Origin: Acidobacteriota bacterium
Lineage (GTDB): Bacteria; Acidobacteriota; Terriglobia; Bryobacterales; Bryobacteraceae
NCBI GenBank assembly: GCA_947466555.1
Contig: CANIFK010000358.1
Span: 1 to 6,021 of the forward strand
DNA length: 6,021 nucleotides
Direction of reading: 5' to 3'
The notes below the pieces were generated by a model. The model had not been told where the DNA came from and did no database searches. It was given only the letters and a program-made list of their open reading frames with translations. The translations under genes were made by a program, and so were the position numbers. This document shows positions 1 through 6,021 of this stretch, one piece after another (the first letter of the stretch is position 1; each line of letters begins with the position of its first letter).

Positions 1-780
1 GACCTGCTGCGGCTGCCGAGCGGGGAGTGGTTCCGGATGAAGTTGCGGTCGATGGTGGGGATTATTCCGCTGTTTGCGATGGAGACGATTGACCCGGCGG
101 TGATCGATAAGCTGCCGGGGTTCCGGAAGCGGATGCAGTGGTTTGTGCGGAACCGGCCGGACCTGTGCGGGAATCTGGCGTCGATGACGGAGAAGGGTGT
201 GGGCGAGCGGCGGATGTTGTCGCTGGTGGGCCCGCGGCGGTTGCGGCGGATTTTGGAAAGAGTTCTGGATGAGAAGGAGTTTCTGTCGCCGTACGGGATC
301 CGGGCGTTGTCCCGGCATCACGCGGAGCACCCGTATCAGCTGGCCGTGGACGGGGCGACGTATGAGGTGCGGTACGAGCCGGCGGAATCGAGCACGGGTT
401 TGTTTGGCGGGAATTCGAACTGGCGCGGGCCGATCTGGTTTCCGGTGAATTATCTTCTGATCGAGTCGTTGCAACGGTTTCATTTCTACCTGGGCGAAGA
501 CTACAAGGTGGAGTTTCCGACGGGGAGCGGGAACAAGATGGACCTGTGGGAGGTGGCGGCGACGCTATCGCAGCGGATGTCGGCGTTGTTCCTGAAGGAC
601 AAAGACGGGCGGCGTCCGGGCATGGGGCCGCATCCGAAATTCCACACCGATCCGCACTTCCGGGATCATCTCTTGTTCTACGAATATTTCCACGGCGACA
701 CCGGGGCCGGGCTGGGGGCGAACCACCAGACGGGATGGACCGCGCTAATCGCGAAGCTGTTGACGCAGAATGGAGAGTAA
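1..780 (+). CDS. GH63-like glycoside hydrolase (MGH1-type), C-terminal part, 5' end outside window
   Basis: The reading frame is open from base 1 and ends at TAA 778-780, so this is the last 259 codons of a gene that starts upstream. An internal ATG at 37 is not the likely start, because the frame stays open before it and the protein is clearly mid-domain. The fragment resembles the C-terminal (alpha/alpha)6-barrel of GH63 glucosidases: GGNSNWRGPIW at fragment residues 136-146 is the family's WRGP(I/V)W signature, followed by a Pro-Val-Asn-Tyr helix start. Near the end, FYEYFHGDTGAG precedes NHQTGWTALIAK. The Glu in that stretch (residue 228, bases 682-684) matches the position of the GH63 general base, by recall of family members only. 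Expected role: hydrolysis of alpha-linked glucosides or mannosides. The substrate cannot be told, and the general acid and any signal peptide lie outside the window. Its stop overlaps the start of the amidohydrolase gene. Confidence 0.85.
   Translation, partial: DLLRLPSGEWFRMKLRSMVGIIPLFAMETIDPAVIDKLPGFRKRMQWFVRNRPDLCGNLASMTEKGVGERRMLSLVGPRRLRRILERVLDEKEFLSPYGIRALSRHHAEHPYQLAVDGATYEVRYEPAESSTGLFGGNSNWRGPIWFPVNYLLIESLQRFHFYLGEDYKVEFPTGSGNKMDLWEVAATLSQRMSALFLKDKDGRRPGMGPHPKFHTDPHFRDHLLFYEYFHGDTGAGLGANHQTGWTALIAKLLTQNGE
772..775 (+). promoter_or_regulatory. ribosome binding site for the amidohydrolase
   Basis: GGAG (followed by AG) lies four bases before the ATG at 780, inside the last codons of the preceding gene. 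It supports this start over the much earlier in-frame ATG at 546. The spacing is short, which fits re-initiation by ribosomes terminating at the overlapping TAA. Confidence 0.55.
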
Positions 781-2201
781 TGCGTTTTTTACTGGTTCTT
801 GCTTGCTTTGGGATTCTGGCGGCACAGCCGCGACATGGCGTGAAGCCACAGCGGATGGTGATTCGCGGGGCGACGGTGGTGGAGGGCAACGGCACGCCGG
901 CGGCGGGGCCTGTCGATATCGCTATTGAAAATGGCGTGATCACCGCCGTGGGCCGGGCGGCGGCGCAGCCGGGCGACGTAGTGATTGATGCCAAGGGCAA
1001 GTATGTTCTGCCCGGGTTGATCAATCTGCATGGGCACCTGCATACCGAGCGCGGCGGCGTGCCGATGGATCCGAACTACGTGCTGAAGCTGTGGCTGGCG
1101 TGCGGCATTACGACCGTGCGCGACGTGGGCAGCGCGCTGACGCAGACGTTGAACGTGCGGGCGAAGAGCGAGACGGGCGAGATCGTTGCGCCGCACATGT
1201 TTGTGTATCCGATGCTGGGCCGGGTGCGTGATCCGGAGGCGGCGCGGCGGCGTGTGCAGGAGATCAAGAAGGCTGGCGCCGATGGGTTCAAGATCGTTGG
1301 CACGTGGCGGGACACGATGGACGCCGCGCTGGATGAGGCGCATAAACTGGGCCTGCCGGTGGCGCAACACATTGGCGTGGAAGAGACGAGGGCCGATGAC
1401 GCCATTCGCAACAAGGTGACTTCGATTGAGCATTGGTATGGGATTCCGGACGCTGCGATTCCAGGTGGCGTGCAAAACTTTCCGCCTTCGTACAACTACA
1501 TGAACGAGGGCGACCGGTTCCGCTGGGCAGGGCGGTTGTGGCGCGAGGCGGATTGGGAAAAGCTGACGAAGCTGTTCGATGCGATGATCGCGAACAACGT
1601 GGCGTGGGATCCGACGCTTGAGATTTACGAAGCCAGCCGCGACTTGCAGCGGGCACAGACGCAGCCGTGGTTCGGCGAGTATCTGCATCCGGTGCTGGCG
1701 GATTTCTTCAAGCCGAATTTGCAGAATCACGGATCGTACTTTTTGAACTGGTCGTCGACGGACGAGGCGTATTGGAAAGAGAACTACCAGATCTGGATGC
1801 GCGCGGTGCGCGAGTTTGCGCGGCGCGGCGGCACGGTGGGCATCGGCGAAGACGCGGGGTACATCTACCAGATGTACGGGTTCGGGTTCATTCGCAATTT
1901 GGAGTTGCACCAGGAGGCCGGGTTCCACCCATTGCAGATTGTGCAGCAGGCGACGTTGAATGGGGCGCGGATCCTGGGGCAGGAGAAGAAGCTGGGGCGC
2001 GTGCGCGTGGGCTGGACGGCGGACATGCTGGTGGTGAATGGGAATCCGTTGGAGGATTTCAAGCTGCTGTATCCGGTGGCGGCGAATGCGGGCGTGAAGC
2101 CGGGCGTGGAGTGGACGATCAAGGGCGGGATTCCGTATTCGGTGCCGCAGTTGCTGTCGGAAGTGGGGGCGATGGTGGCGAAGGCGAAGGGGGTAAAGTG
2201 A
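780..2201 (+). CDS. secreted metal-dependent amidohydrolase (amidohydrolase superfamily)
   Basis: The protein has 473 residues. The start at 780 shares its A with the upstream TAA, has a GGAG before it, and gives a signal peptide (residues 1 to about 15, MRFLLVLACFGILAAQ), so the enzyme probably works in the periplasm. Superfamily features appear in order. A small N-terminal beta-sandwich (about 25-75) leads into PGLINLHGHLH with the metal pair H84 and H86. K171 in DGFKIVG is the likely carbamylated bridging lysine. H197 (AQHIG) and H218 (IEHWYG) follow, then D358 in GIGEDAG as the catalytic Asp. The C-terminal ATLNGARILG and GWTADMLVVNGNP segments are typical of imidazolonepropionase/prolidase-like members. 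Expected reaction: hydrolysis of an amide, peptide or cyclic amide bond; the substrate is unknown. Oddities: the usual Asp before HxH is Asn (N82), and the H218-D358 interval is long and aromatic-rich. The TGA overlaps the GTG start of the next gene. Confidence 0.9.
   Translation: MRFLLVLACFGILAAQPRHGVKPQRMVIRGATVVEGNGTPAAGPVDIAIENGVITAVGRAAAQPGDVVIDAKGKYVLPGLINLHGHLHTERGGVPMDPNYVLKLWLACGITTVRDVGSALTQTLNVRAKSETGEIVAPHMFVYPMLGRVRDPEAARRRVQEIKKAGADGFKIVGTWRDTMDAALDEAHKLGLPVAQHIGVEETRADDAIRNKVTSIEHWYGIPDAAIPGGVQNFPPSYNYMNEGDRFRWAGRLWREADWEKLTKLFDAMIANNVAWDPTLEIYEASRDLQRAQTQPWFGEYLHPVLADFFKPNLQNHGSYFLNWSSTDEAYWKENYQIWMRAVREFARRGGTVGIGEDAGYIYQMYGFGFIRNLELHQEAGFHPLQIVQQATLNGARILGQEKKLGRVRVGWTADMLVVNGNPLEDFKLLYPVAANAGVKPGVEWTIKGGIPYSVPQLLSEVGAMVAKAKGVK
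2186..2193 (+). promoter_or_regulatory. ribosome binding site for the alcohol dehydrogenase
   Basis: GAAGGGGG ends four bases before GTG 2198, with its GAAGG core seven bases away. It is a good purine-rich Shine-Dalgarno stretch and decides for the GTG start over upstream in-frame codons that lie inside the amidohydrolase gene. Confidence 0.55.
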
Positions 2202-3292
2202 CGCCGTTTGAACATGCGTCGCGGACGCGGCTGGTGTTTGGGTCGGGTCGGATTCACGAGATTGGCCGGCATGCGCGGGAGCTGGGATTCCGGCGGACGT
2301 TGATCGTTTCCGACGCCGGAATGCAGAAGGCGGGACATGTGGCGACGGTGCTGTCGGCGCTGGCGGGGGAGGGAATTGAGTCGTCGCCGTGGTCGAACTT
2401 CGACGCCAATCCCGATTCGCAGATGGTGGAGCATGGGCGGGATTTCGCGTCGAAATTGAACGTGGATTCGATCATCGGGCTTGGCGGTGGCTCGTCGATG
2501 GATTGCGCGAAGGCGATCAACATTGTGCTGACCAACGGCGGGCGGATTCAGGACTACTGGGGGCACGGGAAGGTGCCGGGCGCGATGCTGCCGATGATCG
2601 GTGTGCCGTCGACGACCGGGACCGGGAGCGAGGCGCAATCGTACGCGTTGATCAGTGACGCGGCGACGCATGTGAAGATGGCGATTGGTGATGAGAAGGC
2701 CGCCTTTGCTGTTGCCATTCTGGACCCGGAGGTGGCGCGGACGCAGCCGCGGGCCGTGCGCGCGGTGGCCGGTTATGACGCGATTTCGCATGCGGTTGAG
2801 ACCTACGTGACGACGAAGCGGAACGCGCTTTCGCTGTGTTACTCGCGGGAGGCGTGGCGGCTGATGGAGGGTTCGTTTGAACGGCTGATGGCGGACGCGG
2901 ACGACGTGGAGGCGGTGGCTGAGATGCAGTTGGGCGCGTGGTTTTCAGGCGCGGCGATTGAGGCTTCGATGCTGGGGGCGACGCACGCGCTGGCCAACCC
3001 GTTGACGGCGGTGTATGGCATCACGCACGGGCAGGCGATTGCGGTGATGTTGCCGCACGTGGTGGGTTGGAACGAGCATCCGGACTATATGGAGTTGCAT
3101 GCGGACCTGCCGCGGCGGTTGCGCGAGTTGGCCGATGCGGCGGGGCTGGCCTGCTCGCTGCAGGCGTTGGGCGTGGCGGAGGACCGGTTGCCGGTGCTGG
3201 CCGAGGCGGCGACCAAGCAGTGGACGGGTAAGTTCAATCCGCGGCCTTTGGATTTCGATTCTGCTTTGGAGTTGTATCGATGCGCTTATTGA
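2198..3292 (+). CDS. iron-containing alcohol dehydrogenase (group III ADH)
   Basis: The protein has 364 residues from a GTG start that overlaps the previous TGA (GTGA). The frame runs open far upstream, but only from 2198 does the protein begin like the family (FEHASRTRLVFGSG, the first strand of the NAD-binding half). The nucleotide-binding loop is GGGSSMDCAKA (residues 96-106), followed by PSTTGTGSE (137-145). The metal ligands are all present: D194 and H198 in GYDAISHAVE, H263 in ATHALANPL and H277 in GITHG. Length is normal for the family (about 360-390). Expected reaction: NAD(P)-dependent interconversion of an alcohol and its aldehyde or ketone in the cytosol; the substrate is not predictable. 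Residue 267, a His in the FucO type (HGMAHPL), is Asn here. No signal peptide is seen, so unlike its neighbours it should stay in the cytoplasm. It overlaps the propeller gene by 13 bases. Confidence 0.93.
   Translation: MTPFEHASRTRLVFGSGRIHEIGRHARELGFRRTLIVSDAGMQKAGHVATVLSALAGEGIESSPWSNFDANPDSQMVEHGRDFASKLNVDSIIGLGGGSSMDCAKAINIVLTNGGRIQDYWGHGKVPGAMLPMIGVPSTTGTGSEAQSYALISDAATHVKMAIGDEKAAFAVAILDPEVARTQPRAVRAVAGYDAISHAVETYVTTKRNALSLCYSREAWRLMEGSFERLMADADDVEAVAEMQLGAWFSGAAIEASMLGATHALANPLTAVYGITHGQAIAVMLPHVVGWNEHPDYMELHADLPRRLRELADAAGLACSLQALGVAEDRLPVLAEAATKQWTGKFNPRPLDFDSALELYRCAY
3268..3271 (+). promoter_or_regulatory. ribosome binding site for the propeller gene
   Basis: GGAG lies eight bases before ATG 3280, inside the end of the dehydrogenase gene. 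The normal spacing supports this start, which also gives a clean signal peptide. Confidence 0.6.
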
Positions 3293-4365
3293 TTCTTTCG
3301 CTTTTGCTGGGGATTTCGCTGTTTGCCGAGTGGCCGCAGTTTCGGGGGAACCCGTCGTTGACGGGCGTGGCGACGGGGACGTTGCCGCCGGAAAATTTGA
3401 AGTTGTTGTGGACCTGGGAGGGGGGCGAGTCGTTTGAATCGTCGCCGGTGATTGCGGGCGGGGTTGCCTACATTGGCGCTGGCAACGGCGACCTGGTGGC
3501 GATTGACATGGCGACGGGGAAGACGAAGTGGAAGTATAAGACGGGGGCGGAGTTGGGCGAGTCGACGCCGGCGGTGGGCGGCGGGGCTGTCTTTATTGGC
3601 GATTTGCGCGGTGGGTTTCATGCGGTGAGCGTGGCGACGGGCAAGGCGCTGTGGACGTTTAAAACGCTGTCGGAGATTAAGTCGTCACCGGTAGTGGTGG
3701 GCGACCGCGTGTTGATTGGTTCGTATGACCAGAACCTGTACGCGGTGGAGATCAAGACGGGCAAGCAGTTGTGGAAGTTCGAGACGGCCGGGCCGGTGCA
3801 TGCGACGCCGGGGATCGCCAATGGCGTGGCGTATGTGACGGGCTGCGATGAGAAGTTCCGGGCGATCCGGGTGAGTGATGGGAAGGAAGTGTTTGAGGTG
3901 GCGAGCGGGGCGTATACGGGCGCGTCGCCGTTGTTGGTGGGATCGATGGCGTACTACGGGACGTTTGGGAACGAGGTGTTTGGCGTCGACATGGCGACGA
4001 AGAAGATCGTGTGGAAGTATGAACACCCGGTGCGGAAGTTCCCGTATTATTCGAGCGCGACGCTGGCGGCGGGGAAGATCATCCTGGGCGGGCGGGACAA
4101 GATGGTGCACGGGATTGACGCGAAGACGGGGAAGGGTGTGTGGACGTTTGCGACGAAGAGCCGGGTGGAGTCGTCACCGGCAGTGGCTGGGAACCGCGTG
4201 TTTATTGGGTCGAACGATGGGCGGCTGTATGTGTTGGACGCGGCGACGGGGAAGAAGTTGTGGGAGTATGAGGCCGGGTCGGCGTTGTCGGCTTCGCCGG
4301 CCATCAGTGAGGGGAAGGTGCTGATCGCGTCGCAGGACGGACGCGTGTTTTGTTTTGGCGGCTGA
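3280..4365 (+). CDS. exported PQQ-like eight-bladed beta-propeller protein
   Basis: The protein has 361 residues. Residues 1-16 (MRLLILSLLLGISLFA) form a signal peptide with likely cleavage before EWPQFRG, an N-terminus common in secreted PQQ-like repeat proteins. The rest is eight repeats of about 40 residues. Each runs from an SSP(A/V)-type turn through a VxIG strand and a DGxLYAxDxxTG turn to a (L/V)W(K/T)F strand. The LKLLWTWEGG strand at 40-49 can close the ring with the last blade. The fold matches the PQQ_2/BamB-like group. It is probably not a quinoprotein enzyme: only two cysteines (189, 358) are present, no adjacent Cys pair exists, and the calcium and catalytic residues of PQQ dehydrogenases are not recognisable. 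Role: likely a periplasmic binding or scaffold protein, partner unknown. BamB itself is less likely, since there is no lipobox and no outer-membrane-assembly neighbour. It is the last gene of the overlapping + strand set. Confidence 0.88.
   Translation: MRLLILSLLLGISLFAEWPQFRGNPSLTGVATGTLPPENLKLLWTWEGGESFESSPVIAGGVAYIGAGNGDLVAIDMATGKTKWKYKTGAELGESTPAVGGGAVFIGDLRGGFHAVSVATGKALWTFKTLSEIKSSPVVVGDRVLIGSYDQNLYAVEIKTGKQLWKFETAGPVHATPGIANGVAYVTGCDEKFRAIRVSDGKEVFEVASGAYTGASPLLVGSMAYYGTFGNEVFGVDMATKKIVWKYEHPVRKFPYYSSATLAAGKIILGGRDKMVHGIDAKTGKGVWTFATKSRVESSPAVAGNRVFIGSNDGRLYVLDAATGKKLWEYEAGSALSASPAISEGKVLIASQDGRVFCFGG
3436..4362 (+). repeat. in-gene array of eight propeller blade repeats, about 120 bases each
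   Basis: The codons for the (A/K)TGK-x-x-W turn recur at about 3511, 3634, 3754, 3874, 3994, 4123 and 4243. The steps are 123, 120, 120, 120, 129 and 120 bases. The DNA is still partly alike (gcgacggggaag variants followed by a tgg codon), as expected of blade duplication. The fourth unit (SDGKEVFEV) has lost the Trp, and the fifth has Lys for Gly (ATKKIVW). The eighth unit is completed by a strand from the N-terminus. Confidence 0.8.
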
Positions 4366-4368
4366 GCG

Positions 4369-5142
4369 CTACTGGCCTTCGCCGTAGACGATGGAGCCGT
4401 TGACGCCGTCCTTGTTTTTGGCGGCGCCGATGGTGACGTTGCGTTTGCGGTCCTCGTGTTGGAAGACGAGTTGGAGCGCCTGGTCATCGCCGGAACTGGT
4501 CATGGCGGAGGTGGTTTGGCTGTAGCCGGCCGCGCTGTACTTGGCTTCGTAGAATTCCTTGAGTTTGTCGAGCGGCTCGTTGGAGGAGAAGACGACGGTG
4601 CCGCCGGCGCCTTTTTCGGCATTGCCGGTCATGCCGCCGATGACCTTGGCGTCGCCGGGGAGGAATACCCAGTCGGGAAGCTTCATGTTGGCGCCGGCGC
4701 CGATTTCGGCGTGGCCCTCGTCGGAGTCGATGGTGATTTTGCCGTCTTTGATTGCGTCGCCGTCGATGGTGATGGTCTTGCCCGTTTTCTTGTCGCGGAT
4801 GGTGATCTTGCCGGTCTTTTCGTTGACGTCGAGGACGTCGATATCGGGGTTGGCCGCGGCGGCGACCTGGGCGATGGCGGCCAGCGGGTTCTTCGCCATT
4901 TGTTGGGCTTTATTGACAAACATGTAGCCGACGACGGCGCCGCCGATGACGAGGAGCATGAAGAAGGCGAAGAGTCCGATCAGGATCCAGGCCCAGATGG
5001 GCATGCCCTTTTTGGGCGGGGGCGGCGGCTGGGGATAATTCTGTTGCGGCGGGTATCCCTGTTGCGGGTACCCCTGTTGCGGATGGCCTTGTTGGGGTTG
5101 CTGCGGATACTGGGGTGGCTGGGGATACTGTGGGGCCGACAT
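4369..5142 (-). CDS. hypothetical membrane-anchored protein with Pro/Gln-rich N-tail and exported C-terminal domain
   Basis: The protein has 257 residues, starting at ATG 5142-5140 and ending just 3 bases from the convergent propeller gene. Residues 1-45 are Pro/Gln/Tyr-rich with PQQG(Y/H) repeats and a PPPPP-KK end. A single membrane helix spans about 47-76 (from MPIWAWILIG). With KK on the N side, the tail should be cytoplasmic and residues 77-257 outside the membrane. The outer part starts with an Ala-rich stretch (83-98), then short beta repeats of the type KITI-D-KTGK-ITIDGD (111-140). It ends with a domain at about 155-257 (LPDWVFLPGD, VVFSSNEPLDKLKEFYEAKYSAAGY) that resembles an uncharacterised secreted alpha/beta module. 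I do not recognise a named family and assign no function. The frame is open up to codon 5247, but the long extension lacks the low-complexity start seen in such tails. ATG 5184-5182 is an alternative start adding 14 residues. The ribosome binding site is poor (CAGGG directly before the ATG). Confidence 0.82.
   Translation of the reverse strand: MSAPQYPQPPQYPQQPQQGHPQQGYPQQGYPPQQNYPQPPPPPKKGMPIWAWILIGLFAFFMLLVIGGAVVGYMFVNKAQQMAKNPLAAIAQVAAAANPDIDVLDVNEKTGKITIRDKKTGKTITIDGDAIKDGKITIDSDEGHAEIGAGANMKLPDWVFLPGDAKVIGGMTGNAEKGAGGTVVFSSNEPLDKLKEFYEAKYSAAGYSQTTSAMTSSGDDQALQLVFQHEDRKRNVTIGAAKNKDGVNGSIVYGEGQ
5053..5097 (-). repeat. three tandem 15-base units encoding PQQG(H/Y)
   Basis: Residues 16-30 of the - strand membrane protein are three perfect-length five-residue units, the last two differing by one base. 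More degenerate Pro/Gln/Tyr units flank it (PQYPQPPQY before, PPQQNYPQ after). Such units are prone to change in copy number. The tail type is common in bacterial single-helix membrane proteins and is probably disordered. Confidence 0.8.
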
Positions 5143-5182
5143 GCCCTGATTGTGGCACACGCGGCGGGGATAGAATAGGGGC
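5143..5182. promoter_or_regulatory. 40-base divergent intergenic region with possible promoters both ways
   Basis: This is the only gap of note in the window. It holds an AT-richer patch: TAGAAT at 5171-5176 on the + strand (five of six bases of TATAAT) and TATTCT on the - strand at 5177-5172 (four of six). A weak TTGTGG at 5150-5155 sits 15 bases before TAGAAT. If TAGAAT is used, the + transcript would start at or very near its ATG at 5183, giving a nearly leaderless message. The - strand has no good -35, so its promoter may lie inside the + gene. No operator palindrome other than GCATGC (5181-5186) is seen. Confidence 0.3.
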
Positions 5183-6021
5183 ATGCGATCGACGGTATGG
5201 CTGCTGGTTTTCGCGGGCTCGTTATGCGGGCAGGAGACGTTTACCACGGAGGTGGCGCCGATACTGAAGCGCCGGTGTGTGGCGTGTCACGGCGCGGCGA
5301 TGCAGACCAATGGTCTGCGTGTTGACGACGGCGCGGCGCTGGTTGCGGGCGGGTATTCGGGCGCGGCGGTGGTGCCGGGGAAGCCGGCCGAGAGTACATT
5401 ACTGGGGCGGCTGCGGAGCAGCGAGAAGGGGCACATGATGCCGCCGATGGGGGCGCGGTTAACCGCGGCGGAGATTGCGACGGTGGAGAAGTGGATCGCC
5501 GGCGGGGCGAAGGTACCGGCGTCGACGGCGAAGGGGCCGGCGCGGCGCGCGTCGAGCCATTGGGCTTTCCAGCCGGTGAAGAAGCCGGCGGTGTCGGCGG
5601 GCGCGAACGCGATCGACTATTTTGTGGGCGAGCGTTTGAAGAAAGAGGGCCTTGCGCCTTCGGCCGAGGCCGACCGGCGGACGCTGGCGCGACGCGTGAA
5701 GTTGGACCTGGTTGGTCTGGCGCCGACGCCGGAAGAGGTAGAAGCGTTCGTCAACGATACGCGTCCGGATGCCTACGAGCGGATGGTGGATGGGTATCTG
5801 GCTTCGCCGCATTATGGCGAACGCTGGGCGCGGCCATGGCTGGATCTGGCGCGGTATGCCGATTCCGATGGGTACGAGAAAGACAACGTGCGGCCGCACG
5901 CGTGGCGGTACCGGCAGTGGGTGATCGATGCGTTGAACAGCGACATGGGTTTCGACCGGTTTACGATTGCGCAGATGGCGGGCGATTTGCTGCCGGGCGC
6001 GACGACGGAAGACCGCGTGGC
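5183..6021 (+). CDS. exported c-type cytochrome/DUF1549 protein (PSCyt1-PSCyt2 type), 3' end outside window
   Basis: The frame is open from ATG 5183 to the window end (279 codons plus two bases). Residues 1 to about 17 (MRSTVWLLVFAGSLCGQ) look like a signal peptide. A Planctomycete-type cytochrome c domain (PSCyt1) follows at about 24-110: APILKRRCVACHG carries the heme site C32-x-x-C35-H36, and HMMPPMG (84-90) supplies the probable axial Met (M86). A linker leads to SHWAFQPV (125-132), then the DUF1549/PSCyt2 domain from about 143 (IDYFVGERLKKEGLAPS, LVGLAPTPEEVEAF, YGERWARPWLDLARYADSDGYEKDN). DUF1549 runs into the window edge. Family members usually continue with DUF1553 and total 700-1100 residues. 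Role: a periplasmic heme protein of unknown function, thought to take part in electron transfer or polymer breakdown. It diverges from the - strand gene. The ribosome binding site is weak (AGGGG one base from the ATG). Confidence 0.9.
   Translation, partial: MRSTVWLLVFAGSLCGQETFTTEVAPILKRRCVACHGAAMQTNGLRVDDGAALVAGGYSGAAVVPGKPAESTLLGRLRSSEKGHMMPPMGARLTAAEIATVEKWIAGGAKVPASTAKGPARRASSHWAFQPVKKPAVSAGANAIDYFVGERLKKEGLAPSAEADRRTLARRVKLDLVGLAPTPEEVEAFVNDTRPDAYERMVDGYLASPHYGERWARPWLDLARYADSDGYEKDNVRPHAWRYRQWVIDALNSDMGFDRFTIAQMAGDLLPGATTEDRV

Noticed and set aside
546..779. Upstream extension of the amidohydrolase to ATG 546
   Set aside because: It would overlap the glycosidase by over 230 bases and bury the signal peptide. 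ATG 780 has a ribosome binding site and the expected N-terminus.
62..1928. Long open frames on the - strand (62-1024 and 789-1928) across the glycosidase and amidohydrolase genes
   Set aside because: They are rich in Arg, Pro, Ser and His with no domain or signal, as expected opposite GC-rich codons. The + strand proteins over the same bases have clear family motifs.
1667..2197. Upstream extension of the alcohol dehydrogenase frame
   Set aside because: The extension is low-complexity Gly/Arg/Val and lies entirely inside the amidohydrolase gene. The family N-terminus begins at GTG 2198.
3280..4365. Calling the propeller BamB or a PQQ-dependent dehydrogenase
   Set aside because: There is no lipobox or outer-membrane-assembly neighbour for BamB, and no quinoprotein catalytic residues.
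5053..5097. Short tandem repeats as a possible CRISPR or regulatory iteron array
   Set aside because: The 15-base units are in frame, lack spacers and encode the PQQG(Y/H) tail of a real protein.
4456..5178. A 240-codon open frame on the + strand opposite the membrane protein gene
   Set aside because: Its product is a monotonous Gly/Val/Asp/Ala-rich chain with no motif. The - strand product has a membrane helix, a Pro/Gln tail and a normal charged domain.

Overview
The window is gene-dense, GC-rich bacterial DNA with almost no intergenic space. The heavy G bias of the coding strands, the many secreted proteins, and the pairing of a GH63-type glycosidase with a Planctomycete-type cytochrome c/DUF1549 protein suggest an Acidobacteriota member of the Solibacter/Bryobacter type. 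That is an inference from style and gene content; there is no rRNA or other marker gene here. A planctomycete or another soil lineage is not excluded.

Layout. Bases 1-4365 carry four genes on the + strand, each overlapping the next: (1) the C-terminal 259 codons of a GH63-like glycoside hydrolase, cut off by the window start; (2) a secreted metal-dependent amidohydrolase (473 aa, ATG at 780 sharing a base with the previous TAA); (3) an iron-containing alcohol dehydrogenase (364 aa, GTG at 2198 in a GTGA overlap); (4) an exported eight-bladed PQQ-like beta-propeller (361 aa, 13-base overlap). The overlaps argue for one translationally coupled operon. A convergent - strand gene follows (4369-5142). 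It encodes a 257-aa protein with a Pro/Gln-rich cytoplasmic tail, one membrane helix and an uncharacterised exported domain. Only 40 bases separate its start from a divergent + strand gene (5183 to the window end), which encodes the N-terminal 279 residues of an exported c-type cytochrome/DUF1549 protein.

How the genes may work together. The operon looks catabolic: glycan hydrolysis, periplasmic amide or peptide hydrolysis, and alcohol/aldehyde interconversion in the cytosol, plus a propeller of unknown partner. No shared substrate can be read from sequence alone. The c-type cytochrome gene belongs to a family common in planctomycetes and some acidobacteria, often paired with a DUF1501 gene that would lie beyond this window.

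I found no RNA gene, mobile element, CRISPR array or integration site, and no stretch longer than 40 bases without a gene. Nothing here is convincingly a new system. The less-described parts are the - strand membrane protein, the divergent GCATGC start arrangement and the mixed operon.
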